Assembly: GCA_045598285.1 (NCBI GenBank)
Contig: JAZLLU010000001.1
Span: forward strand, 1-64,000
Length of the DNA stretch: 64,000 nt
Source of the DNA: RGIG5612 sp045598285
GTDB lineage: Bacteria; Bacillota; Clostridia; Lachnospirales; Lachnospiraceae
Reading direction: 5' to 3'
The position numbers were made by a program, and so were the translations under genes. Positions 25,285-34,799 of this stretch are shown piece after piece; position 1 is the stretch's first letter; each line of letters starts with the position of its first letter. Under the pieces are notes generated by a model that saw only the letters and a list, made by a program, of their open reading frames with translations, ran no database searches and was not told where the DNA came from.

Positions 25285-26343
25285 ATGAGCAAAATTTTAG
25301 TAGCGATGAGTGGAGGAGTTGACTCCACAGTAACAGCAAAATTATTGATGGATAAAGGTCACAAAGTAGCAGGGGCGACGCTGCTTCTTCATGATGCGGG
25401 TCTAAAAGCAGTAGAGGATGCAAAAATTATTGCAAAAGAGTTAGGAATAGCTCACTACGTAATTGATGAAAGAAAATTTTTTGAAGAAAGCGTAATTAAA
25501 AATTTTATTGAAGGATATGAAAATTGCGAAACGCCTAATCCATGCATCTTTTGTAATAAGAATTGCAAGTTTGAATTAATGATTAGAGCGGCTAATCAAC
25601 TTGGATTTGAATTAGTTGCAAGTGGCCATTACGCGAGCATTGCTTATAACGAAAATACTAAGAGATATGAAATTCACAAAGGAAAAGATTTACATAAAGA
25701 TCAAAGTTACGTTTTATATAAACTAACCCAAGACCAACTTTCAAAAATTATTATGCCGTTAGGCACATACACAAAGGATGAAATAAGAAAGATTGCATCT
25801 GATGCGAATTTTCACAATGCAGATGCAAAAGACAGTCAGGATATTTGTTTTATTCCAGACGGAGATTATGCAAAGTTCATTGAAGATTATTACTCTTTAA
25901 AAGAAACAAATATTAACAATAGGGTGGGATTCGTTCCTGGAAAGTTTGTTGATTTACATGGCAATACTTTAGGCGAACACAAAGGCCTTATACATTATAC
26001 AGTCGGCCAAAGAAAAGGTTTGGGACTTAGTTTGCCGGAGCCGTTATATGTAAAAGAAAAAATTAAAAACACAAACGAGGTTGTGCTTTGTACTAATGAT
26101 GAACTTTTTGTAAAAGAAGTTGAGGCAAGTGATTTTAATCTTGTTAGTGTAAAGGACATAACAACGCCTATTTTGGTAAGCGCAAAAATTCGTTACTCAC
26201 AAAACGAAACGAAGGGGCTAGCATTTATTAGAGATGGAAAACTAGTTGTTATTTTTGAAGAGGGTGTAAGGGCACCAGCAAAGGGCCAAAGTCTAGTTAT
26301 GTATAAAAAAGATTCTATCGTAGGTGGTGGAATTATATGCTAA
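25285..26343 (+). CDS. mnmA: tRNA-specific 2-thiouridylase
   Basis: The 352-residue enzyme adds sulfur to U34 of tRNAs for Glu, Gln and Lys. The PP-loop SGGVDS lies near the N-terminus. The two catalytic cysteines are seen in PNPCIFCN (near residue 91) and SQDICFIPDGDY. HYTVGQRKGLG is also typical. It starts two bases after the mfd stop and overlaps nth by 7 bp. Confidence 0.96.
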   Translation: MSKILVAMSGGVDSTVTAKLLMDKGHKVAGATLLLHDAGLKAVEDAKIIAKELGIAHYVIDERKFFEESVIKNFIEGYENCETPNPCIFCNKNCKFELMIRAANQLGFELVASGHYASIAYNENTKRYEIHKGKDLHKDQSYVLYKLTQDQLSKIIMPLGTYTKDEIRKIASDANFHNADAKDSQDICFIPDGDYAKFIEDYYSLKETNINNRVGFVPGKFVDLHGNTLGEHKGLIHYTVGQRKGLGLSLPEPLYVKEKIKNTNEVVLCTNDELFVKEVEASDFNLVSVKDITTPILVSAKIRYSQNETKGLAFIRDGKLVVIFEEGVRAPAKGQSLVMYKKDSIVGGGIIC

Positions 26344-26972
26344 AAAAAGCCGAGCGCATAGAAAAAATTCTAGAGCAACTAGATAAGCATTATAGTACCC
26401 AAAAAAAATGTTGGTTAGATTATAAAACACCATGGCAACTTTTAATTGCAACAATTCTTAGTGCACAATGTACTGACGCAAGAGTTAATACAGTAACAAA
26501 AAAACTTTTTAAGAAATATAAAAGCCTAAAAGATTTTGCAAATGCGGATATAAAGGAATTAGAAGAAGATATTCATTCGACAGGCTTTTATCACAATAAA
26601 GCAAAAAATATTATTGAATGTTCAAAACAAATAATCAGCGAATATAATGGAAAAATTCCAAGCGATATAGACGAACTTACTTCTCTTGCAGGAGTAGGAA
26701 GAAAAACGGCGAACGTTATAAGAGGAAATATTTATGATATTCCTAGTATAGTTGTCGATACGCATGTAGGAAGAATTTCTAGAAAACTTGGATTAACTAA
26801 AAGCGAAAATCCTGCTGTAGTGGAACATGACCTTGAAAAGGCACTTCCAAAAGATCATTGGATTTTATGGAATATACAAATAATTGCTCATGGCAGAAGT
26901 ATATGCACAGCACGCTCACCTGAATGCAACGAGTGTTTTCTTGCTCCTTACTGCCCAGGAAAGAATAAATGA
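26337..26972 (+). CDS. nth: Endonuclease III (DNA glycosylase/AP lyase)
   Basis: The 211-residue enzyme removes oxidised pyrimidines. The helix-hairpin-helix motif LAGVGRKTANVI carries the catalytic Lys, with the catalytic Asp in VDTHVGRISRKLG. Four C-terminal Cys with the C-x6-C-x2-C-x5-C spacing bind a 4Fe-4S cluster. It overlaps mnmA by 7 bp and the next gene by 4 bp. Confidence 0.96.
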   Translation: MLKKAERIEKILEQLDKHYSTQKKCWLDYKTPWQLLIATILSAQCTDARVNTVTKKLFKKYKSLKDFANADIKELEEDIHSTGFYHNKAKNIIECSKQIISEYNGKIPSDIDELTSLAGVGRKTANVIRGNIYDIPSIVVDTHVGRISRKLGLTKSENPAVVEHDLEKALPKDHWILWNIQIIAHGRSICTARSPECNECFLAPYCPGKNK

Positions 26973-27463
26973 AAATTGCAGTTTGCGGCTTAATTGGATA
27001 TGAAAGAGCAAAAGAAATTCTTGATGAAAATAAGGAAGTTGCGATAAGACTTCCTAAATTTTTAATTGAGCAATTTTACTCATATGAAAATTTAGCCGGA
27101 ACATGTCCCGGAGAAATTTTAGATGGTGCTATCGAGATTAAATCCGGAGGACTTTATAGAAATCTTTGGGAAATTTGCGAAGTATACAGCGAAGAGACAG
27201 GAAAGAAAAAAGGTTGCGAGATTTATTTTGAAGAAATTCCTATCTTACAAGAAGTTGTAGAAATTATGGAAATCGCAGGCGAGGATCCTTACGAGAGCAA
27301 ATCAAAAGGAGCATTTGTTGCTTTTGGCGAAAGCTTTCCAGCTGGCTATAAAGTAATTGGAAAATTTACAGAAAACAAAGATAGGGTTATAATATTTGGC
27401 AATAATAAAAGGTTTTTAACACCACCTTCTCGTCAAGAAAAGGATTTAAATCAAATAAAATAA
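26969..27463 (+). CDS. Small protein resembling the AIR synthase C-terminal domain
   Basis: A 164-residue protein not firmly recognised. Residues about 85-150 (IPILQEVVEIMEIAGEDPYESKSK, here split for reading as IPILQEVVEIMEIAG and EDPYESKSKG) resemble the PurM/HypE-type C-terminal domain, where a substrate-binding loop follows a DPY segment. The N-terminal ATP-binding half of those enzymes is absent, so it may be a regulatory or decayed relative. It overlaps nth by 4 bp and precedes an Lrp regulator by 13 bp. The resemblance is an inference from a few motifs. Confidence 0.5.
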   Translation: MKIAVCGLIGYERAKEILDENKEVAIRLPKFLIEQFYSYENLAGTCPGEILDGAIEIKSGGLYRNLWEICEVYSEETGKKKGCEIYFEEIPILQEVVEIMEIAGEDPYESKSKGAFVAFGESFPAGYKVIGKFTENKDRVIIFGNNKRFLTPPSRQEKDLNQIK

Positions 27464-27476
27464 AAGGAGCTACAAA

Positions 27477-27959
27477 ATGAAAGAAGAATTATTAAGACTT
27501 ATTGAAAACAATTCACGCCTAGACCTTAAAGAACTAGCAACTATGCTAGGTACTGAGGAGGCAACAGTCGCGAATATGCTTACTGAGTTAGAACAAGACG
27601 GAACAATTTGTGGCTATTATACTTTAATAAATTGGGATAATACTAGCGAAGAAAAAGTTGATGCTTTAATAGAAGTCAATGTTAATACTCAAAGAGATTT
27701 AGGATTTGACACAATCGCAGAAAGAATTTACAAATTTGATGAGGTTAAGGCTTGCTATCTTATTTCAGGAAGGTATGATTATTTGATTTTACTTGAAGGC
27801 AAAACAATGCGACAAGTAGCAAATTTTGTATCTAGCAAACTTAGCCCGGTAGAATATATTACTGGCACAGCTACTCACTTTATAATGAAACGTTATAAAG
27901 ACTATGGCACTGTATTGGGTAAAAAGAAAAAAGATGAAAGAGAGAAAATGTCATTTTGA
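27477..27959 (+). CDS. Lrp/AsnC family transcriptional regulator
   Basis: The 160-residue protein has an N-terminal helix-turn-helix (about 1-50, with LKELATMLGTEEATVANML) and a C-terminal ligand-sensing RAM-type domain (about 70-145, with VKACYLISGRYDYLILLEG). The following aminotransferase gene overlaps its stop codon (TTGA), suggesting that it controls that enzyme in response to an amino acid. GGAGC precedes the ATG. Confidence 0.92.
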   Translation: MKEELLRLIENNSRLDLKELATMLGTEEATVANMLTELEQDGTICGYYTLINWDNTSEEKVDALIEVNVNTQRDLGFDTIAERIYKFDEVKACYLISGRYDYLILLEGKTMRQVANFVSSKLSPVEYITGTATHFIMKRYKDYGTVLGKKKKDEREKMSF

Positions 27960-29131
27960 GAGATCCGATTTCTAAAGTAACAAAAGAAATGCAACCTTCT
28001 GGAATCAGAAAGTTCTTTGACGTTGTCGCAAGTATGCCCGACGCTATTTCATTAGGCGTTGGCGAACCAGACTTTGACACACCTTGGCATATAAGAGAAG
28101 CCGGAATTTACTCGCTTGAAAAGGGACGTACTTTCTATACTTCTAATGCGGGCCTTTTAGAACTTAGAAAAGAAGTGTGCGCTTATTATAAAAGAAAACA
28201 AGGTTTAGATTACGATGCATCTAGCGAAGTTTTAATTACTGTTGGTGGCAGCGAAGCTATTGATATGAGCCTTAGAGCTATGTGCGACCCAGGAGATGAA
28301 GTTATTATTCCCGAGCCATGTTACGTAAGTTATGTTCCATGTGCAAAATTAGCAAACGCAGTTCCAGTAACAATTGGACTTAAAGAGGAAAATGAATTTA
28401 GACTTACACCAGAAGAACTTCTAGATGCAATTACCGAGAAAACAAAAATCTTAATCTTAGCTTTCCCTAACAATCCTACTGGTGCAGTTATGGAAAAAGA
28501 AGATTTAGAAAAAATTGCAAAGATTTGTATTGAAAAAGATATCTTTGTTATCAGCGATGAAATATATGGCGAACTTACCTATACAGAAAATCCTCATGTG
28601 AGCATAGCTTCTATTCCAGGTATGAGAGAACGAACAGTTGTAATTAATGGTTTTTCAAAAGCTTATGCTATGACTGGATGGAGATTAGGATTTTGCGTTG
28701 GACCTAAAGAAATTATTTCGCAAGTTACAAAACTTCATCAGTATGCAATTATGTGCGCGCCTACAACTTCGCAGTATGCAGGAATTGATGCTCTTAAGTT
28801 TGGTGATGTTGATATAGAAAAAATGCGAGAAGCTTATAATCAACGCAGAAGATATCTTGTGAAGGAATTACGCGAGATGGGATTTAGCTGCTTTGAGCCA
28901 CTTGGAGCTTTTTATGTATTTCCAAGCATAAAACACCTTAATATGTCTAGTGATGAGTTTGCAACAAAACTCTTGGAAACTGAAAAATTAGCAGTAGTTC
29001 CAGGTACAGCTTTTGGTGATTGTGGTGAGGGATTTCTTCGAATAAGCTACGCATACTCAATGGACGAACTAAAAGAAGCCCTAAAGCGAATAAAACATTT
29101 TCTATTTAATTATTTCACGATCTCTAACTAG
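27956..29131 (+). CDS. Pyridoxal-phosphate aminotransferase, class I/II
   Basis: A 391-residue fold-type I aminotransferase. SLGVGEPDFDTP binds substrate at the N-terminus. AFPNNPTGAVM and SDEIYGELTY contact the cofactor, and INGFSKAYAMTGWRLG contains the PLP-binding Lys (about residue 235). It starts with TTG within the Lrp stop codon. The 3' end overlaps the convergent sortase gene by 30 bp. Substrate is not determined; aromatic or aspartate/alanine-type amino acids are possible. Confidence 0.92.
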   Translation: MRDPISKVTKEMQPSGIRKFFDVVASMPDAISLGVGEPDFDTPWHIREAGIYSLEKGRTFYTSNAGLLELRKEVCAYYKRKQGLDYDASSEVLITVGGSEAIDMSLRAMCDPGDEVIIPEPCYVSYVPCAKLANAVPVTIGLKEENEFRLTPEELLDAITEKTKILILAFPNNPTGAVMEKEDLEKIAKICIEKDIFVISDEIYGELTYTENPHVSIASIPGMRERTVVINGFSKAYAMTGWRLGFCVGPKEIISQVTKLHQYAIMCAPTTSQYAGIDALKFGDVDIEKMREAYNQRRRYLVKELREMGFSCFEPLGAFYVFPSIKHLNMSSDEFATKLLETEKLAVVPGTAFGDCGEGFLRISYAYSMDELKEALKRIKHFLFNYFTISN

Positions 29132-30187
29132 AATAATAACTTGTCTATTGCCAGCATCCATAGTATCAAGGCATGTGGACAAAGTCATTATTTTGCTAGC
29201 GGCATTTAGTTCAGCATGCTCCGTTTCATAAGGAGTGTTTGCAATAACCTCGTTTATGAGAGCAATGAATTGCTCATCGTTTAGATCAATGGCATATAAG
29301 TTGCTTGAAATACTAGCAGTATAAGCACCAATCACCTTATATACATAGTGATGGTTATCTGTTGTGAATATATGGAATTCTTTATGATCTTGATAAAATG
29401 TGGCTCCATCACCTTTAGAATAATTTAAAAGTTTACTGAACATAGAACCATCTTGCATATTGTGACCATAAATAATACAGTTTCTAGATTCAAATCTATT
29501 TTGCAAATTGCAATCCATAAAAATACTTCCAGAGTCATTATATTCATGAGTGAACAAATGCTTAAGGTAGTAAGAATTATCTGCACCTTGAACAATTGGA
29601 TAAGAAACAAGGTCTTGGCTAAAGATATATCCAACTACTTCAGGGTTTTGCGTGAATAATTCTGAGAAGTCCCAATCGAAATCCTCTATATTGTCAACAT
29701 CACCCTTAAAGAAGTCTTCATCTATTTTGGTATAGGCTTTTCTGCCATCTTCATAGCCTTTTTGTATAATTATAAGCTTAAGAGCTGAAACTAGAAAAAC
29801 TCCAATTGCTATAGTAAGAATTATTCCCAAAAAGACTTTCTTATTTCTTGAAAGAGGTTCTTTTGAACCATTGTTTTTAGATTTTGATTTTTTTTCATGC
29901 CTTTTTTTTGAATCAGGTAAGTCTTCTTGATAATCGTCATAATCTATATCAGAAGTAGAAGATTGATTTCTATGATTATTAGACTTAGATTTTTCAAAGT
30001 TTTTTCTTTGTCTAACATTATCAGGACCATCATCATAGTTGAAGGTCATTTCATTAGACAATTCGTCATAAAGGTCGACAAGTTCTTTGTTAATATCTTT
30101 GTCGAACATAGCATCATAGTTGTAATCAACTTCGTTATAAAGATTTTGTAATTCATCATCAATAAAATGAGTATAATTATTTTTCAT
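29102..30187 (-). CDS. srtB: Class B sortase
   Basis: The 361-residue membrane transpeptidase links surface proteins to peptidoglycan. A long, charged cytoplasmic N-terminus (1-115) precedes one membrane helix (about 118-142). The sortase domain has the catalytic His in IIYGHNM (H242), Cys in TLSTCLD (C339) and Arg in NRQVIILV (R348). The segment around GSMFSKLLNYS is typical of class B. Clostridial class B enzymes cut SPKTG or PPKTG motifs, matching the surface protein at 11.9 kb. The extended N-terminal region is unusual. Confidence 0.9.
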   Translation of the reverse strand: MKNNYTHFIDDELQNLYNEVDYNYDAMFDKDINKELVDLYDELSNEMTFNYDDGPDNVRQRKNFEKSKSNNHRNQSSTSDIDYDDYQEDLPDSKKRHEKKSKSKNNGSKEPLSRNKKVFLGIILTIAIGVFLVSALKLIIIQKGYEDGRKAYTKIDEDFFKGDVDNIEDFDWDFSELFTQNPEVVGYIFSQDLVSYPIVQGADNSYYLKHLFTHEYNDSGSIFMDCNLQNRFESRNCIIYGHNMQDGSMFSKLLNYSKGDGATFYQDHKEFHIFTTDNHHYVYKVIGAYTASISSNLYAIDLNDEQFIALINEVIANTPYETEHAELNAASKIMTLSTCLDTMDAGNRQVIILVRDREIIK

Positions 30188-30241
30188 GTCTTTAGGATAA
30201 TTCCCTTTTGTGAATATACTGTTAATTGTATTATATCATTT

Positions 30242-30973
30242 TTATTGTGGCGGTAAAATGAAAGTTGGAATATGACTTACTGTTTCAAAGCCCATCGACT
30301 CGTATACGAGTTTTCCTACTTCCGAAGCTTGAAGTGAAATTTGATCCATTCCAGCTTTTTTAGCATCTTGTAAGCACCTATTAAGTAGCGCTCGAGCGTA
30401 TCCTTTGCGTACATGTTCCGGAAGAGTTCCTACTTGATGAATTCCAGAAACACCTTCGTTAAAAAGCGCTGCTGCACTAGCTTTATAGATTCCTTCATCT
30501 TTGTAGGCATAGACTTTTCCTTTTTCACCTTCGCGAGCAAAGGCCTCCGATACAAAGCCCTCTTGAGGAACGCCGCCAAGAGCTTTTTCAAAGATATCAG
30601 CATTAACAGCAGCTTCTTGTGGACTTAAAACAACTATATGTTCGTCGATAGTTTCGTCAAAAGACTTATCTAAATCAAAAATCATGCCAGTTTGGGCAAA
30701 CATAAAAGAATAGCCATTCTTTTCCATTATGTCCATATAACCTTCTTTAGCTATTTCTTCAGTAAAGCAGCATATTGGAGTAGGGTTTTTCTTAATTTCA
30801 GAAATGGTTTCTTCTAAATTATCAGTATTAAGTATAACTGTTCTGCCATAAAAGAAACTATTTGAGCGATAAATTATATAATCGCCGCAGTCTTCAATTT
30901 TTCCGTTTGAACTTTCGCAATAAACACGACATGAGTCGGCTAAAGACAAAAGAGGGATTTGTTTCCTTACCAT
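30242..30973 (-). CDS. GNAT family N-acetyltransferase
   Basis: A 243-residue protein. The acetyl-CoA-binding motif lies near residue 190 (LPEHVRKGYARALL), followed by the typical SLQASEVGKLVYESMGFE at the C-terminus. The N-terminal half is a second, divergent segment without clear motifs. Its substrate cannot be predicted. It stands alone on the minus strand, 54 bp upstream-end from the sortase gene. Confidence 0.88.
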   Translation of the reverse strand: MVRKQIPLLSLADSCRVYCESSNGKIEDCGDYIIYRSNSFFYGRTVILNTDNLEETISEIKKNPTPICCFTEEIAKEGYMDIMEKNGYSFMFAQTGMIFDLDKSFDETIDEHIVVLSPQEAAVNADIFEKALGGVPQEGFVSEAFAREGEKGKVYAYKDEGIYKASAAALFNEGVSGIHQVGTLPEHVRKGYARALLNRCLQDAKKAGMDQISLQASEVGKLVYESMGFETVSHIPTFILPPQ

Positions 30974-31031
30974 AAAGATACCTCACAAAAAATTCCATAT
31001 TAATAGTGAAACAATTATATCATGTCGCAAC

Positions 31032-31060
31032 TTGATTTTATATAAGAATTAAATTACATT
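31032..31060 (+). promoter_or_regulatory. Possible uvrC promoter giving a leaderless mRNA
   Basis: TTGATT (31032-31037) and TACATT (31055-31060) are 17 bp apart. A start 7 nt downstream would coincide with the A of the uvrC ATG. The 20 bases before the ATG contain no G, so there is no ribosome-binding site. Confidence 0.4.
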
Positions 31061-31066
31061 ATTATT

Positions 31067-32881
31067 ATGTTTGATATTAAGGAAGAACTTGCCAAATTAC
31101 CGAATAAACCGGGTGTTTATCTTCATCATGACAATAAAGATGAGATTATTTATATTGGCAAGGCTAAAAACTTAAAAAATAGGGTGAGCCAGTATTTTCA
31201 AAGTGGACGAAATCGTTCGGCTAAGATCGAAAAGATGGTTAGTCAAATTTCCTATTTTGAATATATTGTTACTGATAGCGAAGTTGAAGCTTTAATATTA
31301 GAAAATAATCTAATTAAAGAAAATAGACCTCGTTATAACACTATGCTTAAGGATGATAAAACTTATCCTTATATTAAGTTAACTCTAAGCGAACAATATC
31401 CTCGAATCATCTACACTAGAAAAGTAAAAAAGGATAAGGATAAATATTACGGACCTTATCCATCAGGAACATCGGTACATGAAATAATCGATTTACTAAA
31501 TAGCGTTTATCATTTAAGAACATGTAATCATTCTTTCCCAAGAGATATTGGAAAGAATAGGCCATGCCTTAATTATCATATAAATAAGTGCGATGGAGTT
31601 TGTACTGGTGAAATTAGCATGATAGATTATGCGTTTAAGGTTGACCAAGTAAAAAGATTTTTAGAAGGCAATTCTAAGGACATCATTACATATATTAAAG
31701 AACAGATGAAAAAAGCTTCTGATGCGATGGAGTATGAAAGTGCCGGCGCATGGAAAGAACTTTTAGCTAGTGCAAAAGCTATTAATGCAGCATGTGCGAA
31801 ACAAAAAGTTGAATATTCGCCAGGAGAGAATAGAGATGTTATAGGCCTTGCAAGAGAAGGATTTGAAGCAATTATTCAAATTTTCTTTATTAGAGAGGGC
31901 AAACTTTTAGATAGAGAACATTTTTATTTAAGCCTGGCACCAGATGAGAGTGATTCAGAAATTATTTTAAGTTTTATAAAACAATACTATTCGGGGTCAC
32001 CAACACTTCCGCAAGAAATTATGCTTCCTTGCGAAATTGAGGATAAAGAAATTATTGAAGAGTGGCTTGAACAAAAGGCGGGGAAAAAGGTTAGTATTTT
32101 AATTCCCCAAAAGGGAAGAAAAGAGAAGATGGTTGAACTTGCTACGCAAAATGCAAAACTGACCATTGAGCAAGACAAAGAAAAAGTCAAACAAGAAAAG
32201 CAACGTACAAAGGGTGCGATTACAGAAATTAGTAAGATGCTTGGCATTAATTACGCTAAAAGAGTAGAGTCTTTTGATATATCTAATATTTCTGGATATT
32301 TATCAGTTGGTTCTATGGTGGTTTTTGAAGATGGTCGCCCGAAGAAAAATGACTATAGAAAGTTTAAGATAAAGACTGTAGTTGGACCAGATGATTATGC
32401 GAGTATGGCCGAAGTGTTAACAAGACGTTTTGAACATAACGAATGGGAAAAACCTAACCTTATCTTAATTGATGGAGGAAGGGGACAGGTACATGCTGTG
32501 CTAGAAGCTCTTGGTAAGATAGACATTCCTGTTTGTGGTATGGTAAAAGATGATCACCACAGAACCAGGGGACTTATCTACAATGATAAAGAATATATTA
32601 TGGATGCGAGCAAAGAGCCATTTAAGCTTTTGACTAGAATTCAAGATGAAACTCATCGCTTTGCAATAGAGTTTCACAGACAATTAAGAAGTAAAGGTCA
32701 GGTTCATTCGATATTGGATGATATTCCAGGAATTGGGCCAAAACGCAGATTGGCATTAATTAGATATTTTAAATCAATCGATGCTATAAAGAATGCGAGC
32801 AAGGAAGAACTTGCTAATATAGAGGGAATGAATGAGAAAGTAGCTAGTAGCGTTGTTGAGTTCTTTAAGAATTCAGTGTAA
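31067..32881 (+). CDS. uvrC: Excinuclease ABC subunit C
   Basis: The 604-residue nuclease makes both incisions in nucleotide excision repair. The GIY-YIG domain is at the N-terminus (GVYLHHDNKDEIIYIGKAKN), then the UvrB-binding region near 205-235, the RNase H-like endonuclease domain (FDISNISGYLSVGSMVVF) and C-terminal helix-hairpin-helix motifs (IPGIGPKRRLAL). The length is normal. MFDIKEEL is the usual N-terminus, supporting the start despite the missing ribosome-binding site. Confidence 0.97.
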   Translation: MFDIKEELAKLPNKPGVYLHHDNKDEIIYIGKAKNLKNRVSQYFQSGRNRSAKIEKMVSQISYFEYIVTDSEVEALILENNLIKENRPRYNTMLKDDKTYPYIKLTLSEQYPRIIYTRKVKKDKDKYYGPYPSGTSVHEIIDLLNSVYHLRTCNHSFPRDIGKNRPCLNYHINKCDGVCTGEISMIDYAFKVDQVKRFLEGNSKDIITYIKEQMKKASDAMEYESAGAWKELLASAKAINAACAKQKVEYSPGENRDVIGLAREGFEAIIQIFFIREGKLLDREHFYLSLAPDESDSEIILSFIKQYYSGSPTLPQEIMLPCEIEDKEIIEEWLEQKAGKKVSILIPQKGRKEKMVELATQNAKLTIEQDKEKVKQEKQRTKGAITEISKMLGINYAKRVESFDISNISGYLSVGSMVVFEDGRPKKNDYRKFKIKTVVGPDDYASMAEVLTRRFEHNEWEKPNLILIDGGRGQVHAVLEALGKIDIPVCGMVKDDHHRTRGLIYNDKEYIMDASKEPFKLLTRIQDETHRFAIEFHRQLRSKGQVHSILDDIPGIGPKRRLALIRYFKSIDAIKNASKEELANIEGMNEKVASSVVEFFKNSV

Positions 32882-32930
32882 AATAATAGATTGAGTAAAT
32901 AAATATAAACTAGTAAACAAAGAGGGAAAA

Positions 32931-33881
32931 ATGTCACGAGAATTTGTTTATTTAAATGAAATAGCGAATATATTGGGATGTGAAAATATCATTCCAGACG
33001 TTAATATTGATGAAATCAAAGTCTATCATAGAAGTATAAATAGACCGGGATTTCAGCTTACTGGTTTTTATGAGCATTTTGAGTCTGAACGAATCCAGGT
33101 TTTTGGAAAAGCAGAAAACAAATATTTAGCAACATTAAACACGGAAGAAAGAGAAAAAAGGCTAGATGTTCTATTCTCTACAAAGTTTCCAGCTTTAATT
33201 GTTGCTCATGGAATGAAACCTTACCAAGAAGTTATCGATGCGGGAGTTAAACATAAAGTTCCGGTTTTGGTGACAGACGAAACGACAGCTTTAGTTATCG
33301 TTAACATCATGGAATATATGAATGAGCAACTTGCGCCTACTACGGAGTTACATGGCGTGCTTGTTGATGTATTTGGTGAAGGCATTTTAATAAAAGGTGA
33401 GTCGGGAATAGGAAAGAGCGAAACAGCTATCGAACTTATTAAGAGAGGCCATAGACTTGTTGCTGATGATGTAATAGATATAAAAAAGATTAGCGAAGGA
33501 AGACTAATTGGTTCTGCTCCAGAAATAACAAGGCATTTCGTCGAACTTAGAGGAATTGGAGTTGTTGATGTTAAATCTCTTTATGGCGTTGAAAGTGTTA
33601 AGACGGATTCGCCAATTAGTATGATAATAAACCTAGAGGAGTGGGATGGAAGTACTAGTTACGACAGACTAGGACTTAATGATGAATATGAAGATATATT
33701 AGGTGTAAAGGTTGTAAAATACACTGTTCCAATTCGCCCAGGAAGAAACCTTGCAATTATTATTGAGACGGCAGCAGTTAACCATAGACAAAAGATGATG
33801 GGATATGATTCGGCTAAAGAACTTTGCAATAGACTTCATAATGAAATTGAAAAACACGGTAAAGAATTAAACGAAGAATAA
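32931..33881 (+). CDS. hprK: HPr kinase/phosphorylase
   Basis: The 316-residue bifunctional enzyme phosphorylates and dephosphorylates HPr-type proteins on Ser46 in carbon catabolite control. The P-loop GESGIGKSETAIEL is near residue 155, followed by HRLVADDVIDI and the phosphorylase loop EEWDGSTSYDRLG. It lies 9 bp before murB in a run that also contains whiA and an HPr-like gene, its likely substrate. Confidence 0.97.
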   Translation: MSREFVYLNEIANILGCENIIPDVNIDEIKVYHRSINRPGFQLTGFYEHFESERIQVFGKAENKYLATLNTEEREKRLDVLFSTKFPALIVAHGMKPYQEVIDAGVKHKVPVLVTDETTALVIVNIMEYMNEQLAPTTELHGVLVDVFGEGILIKGESGIGKSETAIELIKRGHRLVADDVIDIKKISEGRLIGSAPEITRHFVELRGIGVVDVKSLYGVESVKTDSPISMIINLEEWDGSTSYDRLGLNDEYEDILGVKVVKYTVPIRPGRNLAIIIETAAVNHRQKMMGYDSAKELCNRLHNEIEKHGKELNEE

Positions 33882-33890
33882 AGAGAACAT

Positions 33891-34799
33891 ATGAAAAAAA
33901 TATCCGAAAAAACCCTTAATAAGATAGAAGAACTTTTAGGAAAAGAAAATGTTCTTGTTGATGAGCCAATGAAGAATCATACTTCTATGGAAGTGGGTGG
34001 CCCAGCAGCATACTTTTTCAGACCTAAAAGTAAAGAGGTTCTTGTAGCGTTAATTAAAATCTTAAATGAGGAAGATTATCCTTTTTATATAAAAGGAAAT
34101 GGTTCAAATATAATCTTTAAAGATGAAGGTTGCGAGATGGCAATCATTGAAACAAGAAAAATGCAAGAACTTAAAATAGATGATACGCAAGTTTTTGCAG
34201 GGGCAGGCATTTTGTTAAAAGACTTATCGGATACCATTTTAAAAAATTCACTTACTGGGTTTGAGTTCGCTTCTGGAATCCCAGGAAGTCTTGGTGGCGC
34301 AGTAAACATGAACGCTGGTGCATATGACGGCGAAATGAAAGACATAATAAAAGAGGTAACACTTATAGATAAAAAAGGAAATCTGCTTACAAAGACAAAT
34401 GAAGAGATGGATTTTTCTTATAGGCATAGCATATGCTCAAGTGGAGATTATATAGTAGTTGATGCTACGCTAAAGTTAGAAAAGGGAAATTTTGAAGAGA
34501 TAAAAGCAAAAATAGATGACCTTGCAAAAAAACGCGAAGAAAAGCAACCGCTTGAATATCCTAGTTGCGGATCAACTTTTAAGCGTCCTGAAGGATACTT
34601 TGCAGGTAAACTTATAACTGACGCAGGAATGAAAGGATATGAACTTGGTGGGGCAGCAGTGTCAGATAAGCATGCTGGATTTATTATTAATAAAAATCAT
34701 GCAACAGCTAAAGAAATTTTAGATTTAATAAAATTAGTACAAGATAAAGTTTACGAAACTGAAGGCGTAAAATTAGAGTGTGAGGTTAAAATAATATAA
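33891..34799 (+). CDS. murB: UDP-N-acetylmuramate dehydrogenase
   Basis: The 302-residue FAD enzyme reduces UDP-GlcNAc-enolpyruvate to UDP-MurNAc. The FAD-binding segments are NHTSMEVGGPAAYF and GNGSNIIFKDEG, with the catalytic Ser in YPSCGSTFKRP. The final KLECEVKII has the conserved Glu. This is the short type II form. Its stop overlaps the whiA ATG by one base. Confidence 0.97.
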   Translation: MKKISEKTLNKIEELLGKENVLVDEPMKNHTSMEVGGPAAYFFRPKSKEVLVALIKILNEEDYPFYIKGNGSNIIFKDEGCEMAIIETRKMQELKIDDTQVFAGAGILLKDLSDTILKNSLTGFEFASGIPGSLGGAVNMNAGAYDGEMKDIIKEVTLIDKKGNLLTKTNEEMDFSYRHSICSSGDYIVVDATLKLEKGNFEEIKAKIDDLAKKREEKQPLEYPSCGSTFKRPEGYFAGKLITDAGMKGYELGGAAVSDKHAGFIINKNHATAKEILDLIKLVQDKVYETEGVKLECEVKII

